This document shows, one piece after another, positions 28,225 to 37,300 of a stretch of 64,000 nt of DNA. Below the pieces are notes generated by a model that made no database searches, was not told where the DNA came from, and was given only the letters and a program-made list of their open reading frames with translations. Source of the stretch: Bacteroides congonensis (GTDB lineage Bacteria; Bacteroidota; Bacteroidia; Bacteroidales; Bacteroidaceae); assembly GCF_900130125.1 (NCBI RefSeq), contig NZ_FQXY01000010.1, positions 1,426,001 through 1,490,000 of the forward strand, in the 5' to 3' direction. Both the position numbers and the translations under genes were made by a program. The first letter of the stretch is position 1. Each line of letters begins with the position of its first letter.

Positions 28225-28632
28225 TTGATAGAACGGCTTCAAGTTGCAAGACCAAAGAGCTACCGATAGGAACGGATGAATATAATGAAGTCTGGACAAC
28301 ATTTCTCACCTCATTCCGTGCACATCTGACTGCTAAAGGCTGGTTTGATAAAACCGTTGAGTTCTGCCCCCCTGAATATACAGGATGGAACCAATACTGC
28401 CGGAGATTTCCATATGATATACCGTACGGATAACACGGCATCAAGCAAGGCAGTAGCCAGTATACGTTTTGAGATGCTTCGCGAAGGTATCCAGGATTAT
28501 GAGAAAATTAAAATAGTATCTGCTCCGGCTTTGGATGCTGCGCTAAAGAGCGTAGATATAGCCAGTGGCCGGACAGCAGAAAAGACAATACTTAACACAC
28601 AACATATCCTTAAACAAATCTCAGCAAATTGA
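28225..28632 (+). pseudogene. Remnant of a DUF4091-domain (GH123-like) protein
   Basis: One frame encodes ELPIGTDEYNEVWTTFLTSF and RAHLTAKGWFDKT; after a frameshift near 28345-28400 another gives GDFHMIYRTDNTASSKAVAS, IRFEMLREGIQDYEKIK and a C-terminal helix ending at a stop at 28632. This is the C-terminal part of DUF4091, found in GH123 N-acetylgalactosaminidase-like enzymes. The 5' two-thirds are absent. Together with the neighbouring regulator remnant it marks a decayed PUL. Confidence 0.65.
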
Positions 28633-28684
28633 TGAAAAAATGTAACTGATATTTTGCAGCCGCTAGTGAATAGTGGCTGCAAAA

Positions 28685-29287
28685 TTATTGTATTTTCAGA
28701 TATACCACTGTCTTGCCACCGCCATATTTCCGGATAATCCCCTCTTCCTGATACTCTTTGAGTAATTCGATAGCCTTGTTCCGGCTGATTCCTGTTAATC
28801 TCATGAAATCGGAGCGGGTGATGCAACCTTGTTCGTTTATATGTTGTATCAATCGTGTACGGCATTCATTTTCGGTAAGATTATTATTAGACCGATAAGG
28901 TGATTCCATACGTTCCAGTTGTAAAGGCTCCAGACTTTCGCGGAACTTTTTGTTGATACGTAAGTTTACCTTATTTAAATGGATAGAAGGAGAACGGATT
29001 TCCTTTTTCTCCATTACCGGACGTTCACATTTCAGTGATAAGGAGAAATGTCCTAGTTCACCAACTTCTACTGTCCAACCTTGGGAGAGCCAATGTTGCA
29101 GTTCATTCGTGACTGCTTGCAGACAGCCTTCTATGGTTGCCTCGCTGAACCCGTTTGCTTTTGATACCATTTCGACAAACTTTTTGGCGTCGATGGTTCC
29201 TGAGGGAATGACCCGCGCGTAAAGTGGTTGCTGTTCATCGTGTTTTTGCGGATTTCCGCTTGTGTATAAATCGTAATAGACGCTCAT
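28685..29287 (-). CDS. HU-like DNA-binding protein with C-terminal winged-helix domain
   Basis: About 200 residues from MSVYYDLYTSGNPQ at 29287, the usual start for this family; an in-frame ATG at 29335 adds 16 residues. Residues ~1-120 form a Bacteroidales HU-like domain (LYARVIPSGTIDAKKFVEMV, WTVEVGELGHFSLSLKCERPV, SIHLNKVNLRINKKFRESL). The last ~65 residues are a winged helix (LIQHINEQGCITRSDFMRLT, GISRNKAIELLKEYQEEGII), as in replication or transcription regulators. Two DNA-binding domains suggest sequence-directed DNA bending. Four repeats with 22-bp spacing lie just upstream and may be its own binding sites. Confidence 0.75.
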   Translation of the reverse strand: MSVYYDLYTSGNPQKHDEQQPLYARVIPSGTIDAKKFVEMVSKANGFSEATIEGCLQAVTNELQHWLSQGWTVEVGELGHFSLSLKCERPVMEKKEIRSPSIHLNKVNLRINKKFRESLEPLQLERMESPYRSNNNLTENECRTRLIQHINEQGCITRSDFMRLTGISRNKAIELLKEYQEEGIIRKYGGGKTVVYLKIQ

Positions 29288-29342
29288 AGCTAAATTTGTT
29301 GTTTTTTGTTCTATAAGTAATTCTTTTTTCTTCATAGACTAA

Positions 29343-29430
29343 TTCGTCCGCCTATAGCCATACGAAAATTCGCCTATAGGTAATCTTGCGTTTGCCTATA
29401 GGCGGACGAAAGGTTGCCTATAGCCGGACG
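29343..29430. repeat. Four 22-bp iterons (core CCTATAG) upstream of the HU/winged-helix gene
   Basis: CCTATAG occurs at 29351, 29373, 29395 and 29417, exactly 22 bp apart. Flanks are partly conserved (TTCG or TTTG before, CCGGACG or GCGGACG after). Copies 1 and 3 also form a 15-bp inverted repeat (29343-29357 with 29396-29410). A -7-like TAACTTTG on the minus strand at 29454-29447 would place the iterons in the transcribed leader. Confidence 0.75.
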
Positions 29431-29501
29431 GATTAGTTTATGCACTCAAAGTTATTACTTTTTTCGGAGAAAGAAACTGATTGGTGCATCAAACAAGAAT
29501 A

Positions 29502-31061
29502 TTATTCTTCAATCTTCCAGTCGCCTATGGTTCTTGTTGCACTGTCAAAGTTCACGCCTATCTTTATTATTTTCAAGTTTCCAGCATGATAAGGAATGGC
29601 ATACCCCTTACTGTTAATCTGTGCCAACGCCTCTTCCGGTGTCCCGTCCACCTTGAATTCAAAGACGTAAATGGCATCTTGCATCTTGACGACTGCATCG
29701 GCTCTACCGATAGCTGTGTCTACTTCCACATCTATATATTGTCCCATCAAGCGGAAAAACAGATAGAAGATAGTCTGATAATGTTTCTCTTCTTTATTGT
29801 TTAGTTTGTTAGGGATGGAAGCGAAGAAAGATTTCATCCTTTCCAGGCATTCGTTCAATTTCCCGGCACGTAAGTCTTTGATAAACGATATGACATAGAA
29901 TGTATTTTCGCGTGCAGGCAAATGTACATAGGCAGGCATGAGAGATTCGATAAACCCTTTCCTTACCTCTTTGTTGGGATATCCCAATGTATAGGCTTGA
30001 AAATTCGGGTCGTAACCTTTTATGGTGAGATAACCGCTCTGGTAGAGCACCGGAAGCGGGTCGGTAATTCTATTACTGGGGGCGTCAAACTGTTCCGCTG
30101 TGGCAGTAGTGGCATCCAAATCGCGTATATCAAAGTCGCTTTCTTGCAGAAGGTCTATCAGGAATGTAGGGGTTCCGGTTGAGAACCAGAAATTCTCATA
30201 ACTCTTCTGAGTAAATGCATTGATTAAACTAAAAGGATTGTAAATGTCTGCACAATTTTTACTGAAATGATAACCGTCATATTGTTGTTTTAAATGCGCG
30301 CAGGCTTCTTCATATGTTTCGCTGTTAGCCTGTGCTATCTGTTCGATATCAATTTGCATTTGAGAACGCAACTCTTCTTCTGTGATGCCGCAAATCGCAC
30401 TATATTCATCCCACATACTGATATTTTGCAGATTATTCAGTTCGCTGAAAATACTCATCTGGCTGAATTTACTGATACCTGTTAAGAATAGGAAGCGTAA
30501 ATATTGCCCTTGACTTTTGAGAGGGCTGAAAAAGTCCCGCATAATATTCCGGATTTCCGATTGAACTTCTTCGTTATTGTTGCTGTCTAGCATCGGTGAA
30601 TCGTATTCGTCAATCAATATCACAACCCGCTTTCCTGTCTGTTCATAAGCACGGCGGATGACGCCACCGAAGCGAAGGCTGAATGTTCCTTCATCTTCAG
30701 ATTTTCCATAGACCTTTTCCCAAAGGGCTAATTGATAATGAAGATATGCACGTAAACTGCTGGCAACTACATATTTGCTTATACTGAAATCTATATGCAA
30801 CACCGGATATACTGTCCATTCTTTTTCCAGAGTTTCCATTGCCAGCCCGGTGAACAATTCTTTCTTTCCCTGAAAATAAGCTTCGAGTGTGGATACCAGC
30901 AGACTTTTTCCAAAACGTCGGGGGCGGCTCAGAAAATAAGTCGTATTGGTATTCGCCAATTTATAAACTAAGGGCGTTTTATCTACATATACGTAATTAT
31001 CATTACGCAACTGTTCGAAATTCTGTATTCCTATCGGGTATCTTCTGAAATTCATATCCAT
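29502..31061 (-). CDS. AAA-ATPase-like/PD-(D/E)XK nuclease superfamily protein
   Basis: About 519 residues from MDMNFRRYPIGIQNFEQLR at 31061; the ORF start at 31106 adds residues not typical of the family. The N-terminal AAA-like part has YVDKTPLVYKL, a Walker-A-like RPRRFGKS, Walker B VVILIDEYDSPM and FLTGISKFSQ. The C-terminal ~120 residues are a PD-(D/E)XK fold with GRADAVVKMQDAIYVFEFKV (Asp and ExK). This family is expanded in Bacteroidetes and its function is unknown; it is often thought to be of mobile or defence origin. Both domains look intact. Confidence 0.8.
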   Translation of the reverse strand: MDMNFRRYPIGIQNFEQLRNDNYVYVDKTPLVYKLANTNTTYFLSRPRRFGKSLLVSTLEAYFQGKKELFTGLAMETLEKEWTVYPVLHIDFSISKYVVASSLRAYLHYQLALWEKVYGKSEDEGTFSLRFGGVIRRAYEQTGKRVVILIDEYDSPMLDSNNNEEVQSEIRNIMRDFFSPLKSQGQYLRFLFLTGISKFSQMSIFSELNNLQNISMWDEYSAICGITEEELRSQMQIDIEQIAQANSETYEEACAHLKQQYDGYHFSKNCADIYNPFSLINAFTQKSYENFWFSTGTPTFLIDLLQESDFDIRDLDATTATAEQFDAPSNRITDPLPVLYQSGYLTIKGYDPNFQAYTLGYPNKEVRKGFIESLMPAYVHLPARENTFYVISFIKDLRAGKLNECLERMKSFFASIPNKLNNKEEKHYQTIFYLFFRLMGQYIDVEVDTAIGRADAVVKMQDAIYVFEFKVDGTPEEALAQINSKGYAIPYHAGNLKIIKIGVNFDSATRTIGDWKIEE

Positions 31062-31158
31062 AATATACGGCTGTTTTGTGAATGAAACATAGACAAAGAT
31101 AAGCATTATATGAGAATATGAATATATCAGCCTGTATTTTCTTTTACATGGAATGGAT

Positions 31159-32847
31159 TTATTCAGGAGTTCCCCTTTTTATGAATGATTTTGGCTTTTT
31201 TGTCATCACTAATCCGAGTAAGGCAAAAACGACACCCGTTGTGATGATAAGTTGCTGTCCGTTATCTGCCATGCCACCCAATATGGCAATGCCGGCTCCG
31301 GAAGCGAAGATACCATAACCGATTACCCGTTTGCTGAAATTATTGCCCGCTTTCTCTGCCGATTCATTTTCTTCGATTTCTTTCAACTTCCGGGCATTGT
31401 TCTCCTTATTCCATATTAAGTAAGATTGATACCTTTCCGATTCCTTGTTCTTTGCTTTATAATATACCTCAAAAATAGCCAGGCATAGGATTGGGAAAGT
31501 AACTCCGAGAATCATTTCTTCGGCACGATTGAGGGAGAAGCCCATTGACGGAGTGATGAATTTGAATAAACCATTGACAGCCAGACTTAGTAAAGTGGTA
31601 GTGATATTAGAGACTGCGGTCTGCCTTTTAGAAAAGAGTGTCCAGACGATGGGCAGATATAAAGGGACACCTGTCAATGCCGCCAGGCTGATAACAACGT
31701 TGACGACTCCCCCCATTTTAGGAATGAGCATAGCTATCAATATGCTGAATACCCCGAAGAGAATAGTCGAAATCCTCGCAACGTACATAAGGGTACGGTC
31801 GGAACTTTTCGGTCTCAGGTTTCTGAATATATCATTGGTGATGACCCCCGAAGCAATGTTCAGTTTTGAATTCAGCGCACTGGTGGTCGCGAAAATCATG
31901 CCGCCGATCATTAAGCCCAAAAGCCCGTTGGGAAGTACTTCCTTGCACATCATCAGATATGCGCCTTCTGCGTCAAGCAATGAGAGCGAAGGGTCATATA
32001 CTCTGTAAACCATTGGCGGGAGCATCCATAACACCGGACTGATTATATATAAAGCTCCGAACAGGTAACCTACTTTCCGGGAGTCCTTCTGCGTCTTGAC
32101 ACAGGTATATCGCTGCACGTATGCCCAGTTGCCGCCCAGGAATATAGTGTTGTAGATACCGAAGGCTATCAGAAAGCCGAACGTATATTCATCGTTCAGA
32201 AGATTATAGAATGTGTCGGGCACCTGCTCTATCAAGGCAGTGACTCCGTCGATTTTATCGAAAGATAAAGGAACCACGATGATAACCGCCGCTGTCAGGA
32301 TGACGAACTGAAGTACGTCCGTTGAGATTACTGCCCATAATCCGCCTGCGGACACATACAAAATGCATAGCCCGCCTAATAATAAAATGCAGGTATTTAA
32401 AGGCAGTCCGGTGGAAACCTCTAATATTTTGGCTACCGGATAGAGGAAAGAAGCGGTAAGAAACACAGAGATAAACAAGAACAGGTAGGTATATATCTTC
32501 TGCGTGGACTTGCCCAGTCTCTTATGTATGTATTCTGCTGCTGTGAGCGCTCCCGTTTTATGCCATTTGGGCGCGATGAGTAACCCTACAATGAAACCGG
32601 CAACTGCCATTGTCCATTGGATAGTGATTGACACCCAGCCCATGGAATAAGCAATAGAACCCCATACGACGAATGTGCCGGCAGAGAAAAATCCCATAAA
32701 CAGTGAGAGGCCGCTCATGTACCACGGCATGGTTCCGTTGGCGGCGAAGAAAGATTGCATACTTTTACCTTTTCTGGAGAAAGCCAGTCCGACTAAAACA
32801 ACTCCAAGGGAAAATAGTACGATAGTAATGATGTCAAGAGTAGTCAT
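31159..32847 (-). CDS. Sodium:solute symporter (SSS family)
   Basis: About 562 residues from MTTLDIITIVLFSLGVVLVG at 32847; the ORF start at 32886 lies at the predicted transcription start and is rejected. About 13-14 hydrophobic helices, with SSS features GLSLFMGFFSAGTFVVWGS, YILYVSAGGLWAVISTDVLQ-like helix 5 text (CILYVSAGGLWAVISTDVLQ) and FATTSALNSKLNIASGVITN. It would import a monosaccharide or related solute with Na+ across the inner membrane. It diverges from a LacI-type regulator across a strong operator, and both lie next to the second PUL, so it may carry that PUL's end product. Substrate is not predictable from sequence. Confidence 0.85.
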   Translation of the reverse strand: MTTLDIITIVLFSLGVVLVGLAFSRKGKSMQSFFAANGTMPWYMSGLSLFMGFFSAGTFVVWGSIAYSMGWVSITIQWTMAVAGFIVGLLIAPKWHKTGALTAAEYIHKRLGKSTQKIYTYLFLFISVFLTASFLYPVAKILEVSTGLPLNTCILLLGGLCILYVSAGGLWAVISTDVLQFVILTAAVIIVVPLSFDKIDGVTALIEQVPDTFYNLLNDEYTFGFLIAFGIYNTIFLGGNWAYVQRYTCVKTQKDSRKVGYLFGALYIISPVLWMLPPMVYRVYDPSLSLLDAEGAYLMMCKEVLPNGLLGLMIGGMIFATTSALNSKLNIASGVITNDIFRNLRPKSSDRTLMYVARISTILFGVFSILIAMLIPKMGGVVNVVISLAALTGVPLYLPIVWTLFSKRQTAVSNITTTLLSLAVNGLFKFITPSMGFSLNRAEEMILGVTFPILCLAIFEVYYKAKNKESERYQSYLIWNKENNARKLKEIEENESAEKAGNNFSKRVIGYGIFASGAGIAILGGMADNGQQLIITTGVVFALLGLVMTKKPKSFIKRGTPE

Positions 32848-32897
32848 ATCAAATGATTTAGTTAACAAAACAGGCTTGAAAAACATCTAAGCCGGCA

Positions 32898-32930
32898 GCA
32901 AATATATTTTCGATTCTACAGATAAACAAG
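32898..32930 (-). promoter_or_regulatory. Promoter of the symporter gene
   Basis: On the minus strand TATATTTGC (32906-32898) matches the -7 consensus fully, with CTTG (32930-32927) 20 nt upstream. It places the transcript start near 32890 and supports the ATG at 32847. Confidence 0.6.
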
Positions 32931-32949
32931 CAATTCGGAATATAAATCA

Positions 32950-32977
32950 TCGGGAACGTTACCGCAAACGTTCCCGA
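32950..32977. promoter_or_regulatory. Inverted-repeat operator, probably for the LacI-family regulator
   Basis: TCGGGAACGTT (32950-32960) and its exact complement (32967-32977) are separated by ACCGCA. An 11-bp-arm palindrome between a LacI-type gene and a divergent transporter is the classic position of its operator. It lies 20 bp upstream of the symporter -33 box and 82 bp before the regulator ATG. Confidence 0.7.
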
Positions 32978-33058
32978 AATTAAACTCTTGGAGTTTTAAC
33001 CTTCCAATTACCGGAATTTGATTATATTCGGGAAATTTTTTAGAATGAGGAGCAGTTT

Positions 33059-34096
33059 ATGAGTAAACCAAGAGTGACTATCAAGGATTTGGCCAAGGAA
33101 TTGAAGATTTCGACTTCTACTGTTTCCAGAGCCTTGTGTGATAAATGGGATGTGAATCCTGAGACACGCAAAGCTGTTCTGGAGCTTGCGGAAAAGTGGA
33201 ATTATAAGCCGAATCCGATTTCTCTGAGCCTGAAACAAAGCCAGTCCATGTTTATCGGAGTGATTGTCCCTGAATTTGTCAATTCTTTCTTCTCTGAAGT
33301 GATTATGGGCATTCAGAGTGTGCTGAATCCCGAAGGGTATCATGTGCTGATAATGCAGTCTAATGAATCGCATGAGAATGAATTGCGGAATATGAAGGCA
33401 TTGGAAGCGCAGATGGTAGATGGCTTTCTGATTTCGGTTACTCAGGAATCGGAAAACACCAGTTACTTCTCTGATTTGATCCGGAATAATTTTCCGGTGG
33501 TTTTCTTCAACCGGATTTGTGCGGGGTTGAATGCCCCCCATGTGGTTATTGACGATTATAAGTGGGCTTTTGCTGCAGTCGAACATTTGATCCGGCAGGG
33601 GTGTAGCCGGATTGTCCATTTGGCAGGCTCTGAGGATTTGCTTATCGCGCAGAAACGCAAGAGTGGATATATGGATGCCTTGCGGAAGTATGGCTTGGCG
33701 GTTGATGAATCTTTGATTATCGACTGCGGAATAATGATGGAGAAAGGAATAATGGCGGCTCACCAGATTCTTGAAATGGAGAAAATGCCGGATGGAATCT
33801 TTGCGGTGAACGATCCGGTGGCGATAGGGGCGATGAAAACTCTTCAGAAAAACAGAATCAGAATACCGGAGGATATGGCGGTAGTCGGTTTTTCCGAATC
33901 GAAAGCGGCATTTATTGTGGAACCCAATCTGACTAGTGTGGAGCAGCCTACTTTTGAGATGGGGCGGAATGCCGCGCAATTATTACTGGAGCAAATCAAG
34001 CATAATATCAATAATGAAGATAAAATGCTTTCGAAGTCAATCATTCTGGATGCCAAACTGAATATCAGGGAATCTTCTCTTAGAAAGACGAGTTGA
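33059..34096 (+). CDS. LacI-family transcriptional regulator
   Basis: 345 residues. The N-terminal HTH reads VTIKDLAKELKISTSTVSRA, followed by the hinge NYKPNPISLSLKQSQS. The rest is a periplasmic-binding-protein-like sensor (IGVIVPEFVNSFFSEVIMGI, VDGFLISVTQ, DGIFAVNDPVAIGAMKTL, VVGFSESKAAFIVEPNLTSV). It is expected to sense a sugar or phosphosugar and act on the divergent symporter through the palindrome at 32950-32977; it may also act on the second PUL that starts 300 bp downstream. It has its own terminator. Confidence 0.9.
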   Translation: MSKPRVTIKDLAKELKISTSTVSRALCDKWDVNPETRKAVLELAEKWNYKPNPISLSLKQSQSMFIGVIVPEFVNSFFSEVIMGIQSVLNPEGYHVLIMQSNESHENELRNMKALEAQMVDGFLISVTQESENTSYFSDLIRNNFPVVFFNRICAGLNAPHVVIDDYKWAFAAVEHLIRQGCSRIVHLAGSEDLLIAQKRKSGYMDALRKYGLAVDESLIIDCGIMMEKGIMAAHQILEMEKMPDGIFAVNDPVAIGAMKTLQKNRIRIPEDMAVVGFSESKAAFIVEPNLTSVEQPTFEMGRNAAQLLLEQIKHNINNEDKMLSKSIILDAKLNIRESSLRKTS

Positions 34097-34124
34097 AACC
34101 TCGTTTTCTCGTATCGGATTATTT

Positions 34125-34170
34125 GCGGGACATAGCCTTTTCTATATTAAAGAGGTGTGTCCCGCTTTTC
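34125..34170 (+). terminator. Terminator of the LacI-family gene
   Basis: GCGGGACA (34125-34132) pairs with TGTCCCGC (34158-34165) and is followed by TTTTCTTTATTTC, 28 bp after the stop codon. Confidence 0.75.
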
Positions 34171-34271
34171 TTTATTTCTACTTCTGAAAAAAAATAAAAC
34201 TGTACTTTCCTTTGTTTATGGGCTTCCCAGGGCATCCGGCAAGAATGATTATACTTTTTTCTTTAAATTTA

Positions 34272-34303
34272 TTTGGAGTTTAATAAATAATCGCTATGTT
34301 TGC
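34272..34303 (+). promoter_or_regulatory. Promoter of the second PUL operon
   Basis: TTTG (34272-34275), 19 nt, then TATGTTTGC (34295-34303): a full match to the Bacteroidales consensus. Predicted start near 34310, leader ~84 nt before the susC ATG. Confidence 0.8.
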
Positions 34304-34310
34304 AAAGTCT

Positions 34311-34330
34311 AGCAGACCAGAGTAGACCAG
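34311..34330 (+). repeat. Tandem 10-bp repeat at the PUL transcription start, possible GntR half-sites
   Basis: AGCAGACCAG is followed directly by AGTAGACCAG, giving two AGACCA cores in the same orientation one helical turn apart. AGACCA resembles half of operators used by some GntR/HutC-type regulators, and a GntR gene ends this locus. TAGCA and TGCTA (34310-34314, 34332-34336) bracket the pair. Confidence 0.4.
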
Positions 34331-34393
34331 TTGCTAAGATTGAAAACTTAGATATACCATTTAAATTGTTAACGAGAAATTAAGTATTGCACC

Positions 34394-37300
34394 ATGAAGA
34401 ACGCAATTATTTCAAAAGCGAAGTGGTACATTAGATGCTGTAGTCTTGTGTATTTATCTGTTTCCTTTTCTTCTGTAGTATATTCGGCAGAGGATGTTTC
34501 AAAAATGAACAGTGTGGCGATTGCCCAACAGGCAAAAACGCGGACGGTAGTTGGATCGGTGATTGATTTTGAAACAGGAGAGCCTATTATCGGGGCTTCT
34601 GTGGCGGTCGCCGGGAAAAGTGTGGGTACTATCAGTGACTTGGATGGGAATTTTTCTATCCGGGTAGATGGGGATAATATAAACTTGGAGATTTCTTTTA
34701 TTGGATACGAAAAGCAGACAGTGACGGTAGCGGATGGAAAGAAGCTGACTGTTCGCTTGCGTGCCGTCTCAGAATTGCTGGATGAGGTAGTGATTACTGC
34801 ATATGGTTCCGGCCCTCGTAAGGACTTGACGGGAGCTATCGCGAAGGCGAATGTGCAAGATATGCGCAAAGCGCCGGTTTTTAACTTTGAAGAAAGTCTT
34901 GCAGGGCGTGTGGCAGGTGTACAGGTTACTTCGTCCGACGGACAGCCGGGCAGTGACTTGCAGATTGTCATCCGTGGTAATAACTCGGTGACTCAGGATA
35001 ATTCCCCGTTATATGTAGTGGACGGCTTTCCACTGGAGATGGCAGTGGGAAATATGCTGAATCCCGAAGAAATCGAGTCTATTGAAATTTTGAAAGACGC
35101 GTCGGCTACGGCTATCTATGGTGCGAGAGGTGCGAATGGGGTAATTCTGGTGACTACAAAGAAAGGAAAGGTCAGTTCGCCTACCGTGACATATAGTGGC
35201 TGGGTAGGTGTACAGCAGATTATCAAGAAGCAGGAAATGCTTGACCCTTATGAGTTTGTACGTTATCAGTTGGAAGCGGACTACAACGTTTACAGCAAGC
35301 GTTATCTGGCTGGTGAAAGGACATTGGAAGATTATCGCAATATCGAAGGTATCAACTGGCAGGACAAGGTGTACAGGGATGCTTTGGTACATAGCCACAA
35401 TTTAGCTGTCAGAGGCGGTACTGAGAAGACAAGATATTCTGTTTCAGGGTCGTTGGTGGATCAGCAAGGTATTATGTTGAACAGCGGTTATAAAAAATAT
35501 CAAGGTCGTTTTGTGCTCGATCAGACAATCAATAAGAAAATGAAAGTGGGTATTAATGCCAACTATACGTATTCAAAGAAATATGGCACTATTGTATCCG
35601 AATCGCAGACCAGTCCGACGGCGAGCTTGATGTATGCATTGTGGGGATATCGTCCGGTAGCAGGTGTCAACGATAGTGACTTGTTGAACGATTTGTATGA
35701 TGAGTCAACCGACCCGACTACCGACCTTCGTATCAATCCCCTGATGGCAGCCGAGAACGAGTATAACCCGTTATTCACTTACAACTTCATCGGCAACGCT
35801 TATCTTGAATATAAGATTTTGAAGAATCTGACTCTTAAGATTACCGGTGGATATAACAAGATACATCAACGGAAAGAAGTCTTTTTCAACTCCAACTCGC
35901 GGGGTGGACATCGCTATAGTAACAATAAGGTGAACGGTTGGATTACTAACACGGAGCGGACAAGCCTGTTGAACGAAAATACGCTGACTTATGACGTCCC
36001 TTTAAAGAAAGGACATCGCCTGAAAGTACTTGGTGGTTTTACCGTGCAGGATAACGGTACGTTTATTGATGAAATCAGGGCGATCAATGTTCCTAACGAG
36101 GCACTGGGGATTGCCGGAATAGATGAAGGTGAACTGACTTCCGCTACTATCAGCAAGACAGCCAACGGCTTGGTCTCTTATTTGGGAAGAGCAGATTATA
36201 ATTATAAGTCCAAATACCTGCTGACCGTTTCATTCCGTGCGGACGGTTCGTCGAAATTCCCGAAAGATAACCGTTGGGCTTATTTCCCGTCCGCTTCCGC
36301 TGCTTGGGGATTTGGTGAAGAGAAATTCGTAAAAAATATAAAATGGATTAGTAGTGGCAAGTTGAGGGCAGGTATCGGTACGACGGGTAACAACCGCGTG
36401 ACGGACTATGCGGCGTTGACAGCCTTGCAGATAACGGCAGACTCCGGATACAGCACAGGTAATACGCCGGGCAAAGGGGTGGTGCCGAAAACGTTGGGAA
36501 ATCCCAAACTGAAATGGGAAACTACCGTACAAACCAACATCGGATTGGATATGTCTTTCCTGGACAACCGGATTTCGTTAACGGCGGATTACTACTATAA
36601 GAAAACGAAAGACCTGCTGCTGAATGCTACATTAGCGCCGAGCATGGGATATTTGTCAGCTTACAGAAATGTAGGATCGGTTTCCAATTCAGGACTTGAA
36701 TTGACCATCGACACAAAAAACATACAGACGAAAGAATTCTCCTGGACTTCCAGTTTCAATATCTCGTTCAACCGTAACAAGGTATTATCATTGAACGATG
36801 ATGAACCGAGTCTGGCAAGCCGTGTGAACTGGGGTAATTTCAATAATGCTTATCCTTATATTGCCATTCCGGGACATCCGATTGCTATGTTCTACGGACA
36901 TATCTTTGACGGGGTTTACCAGTACACGGATTTCGATAAGGTAGGAGAATCGTATATATTGAAAGACGGTGTTCCCAATAATGGAAATGCACGTGAGAAG
37001 ATTCAGCCGGGAGATATCAAATTCAAGGATATCAATCGCGACGGAGTGGTGAACGACTATGACCTGACTATTATCGGTAACCCGAATCCAAAGCATATCG
37101 GTGGTTTTGGCAACAACTTCCAGTATAAGAATTTTGATTTGAACGTATTCTTCCAATGGAGCTATGGCGGTGATGTGCTGAATGCCAACCGTATTGAGTT
37201 TGAAGGGGGCGATCCCAATGCCCGTACTTCACTTAACATGTTTGCCTCGTTTGCAAACCGTTGGACTCCCGAGAACCAGACGAACGAGCTCTACCGGATA

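Noticed and set aside
28158..28433. Intact small gene on the plus strand
   Set aside because: Only its middle matches a family (DUF4091), and that match continues in another frame after 28345, so it is part of a pseudogene.
29343..29430. CRISPR array
   Set aside because: The repeated core is only 7 bp with 15 bp between copies, flanks are conserved, and no cas genes are near; it is an iteron array.
33008..33979. 323-residue open frame on the minus strand
   Set aside because: It lies wholly inside the LacI-family gene on the other strand, has His/Arg-rich low-complexity sequence and no recognisable domain.
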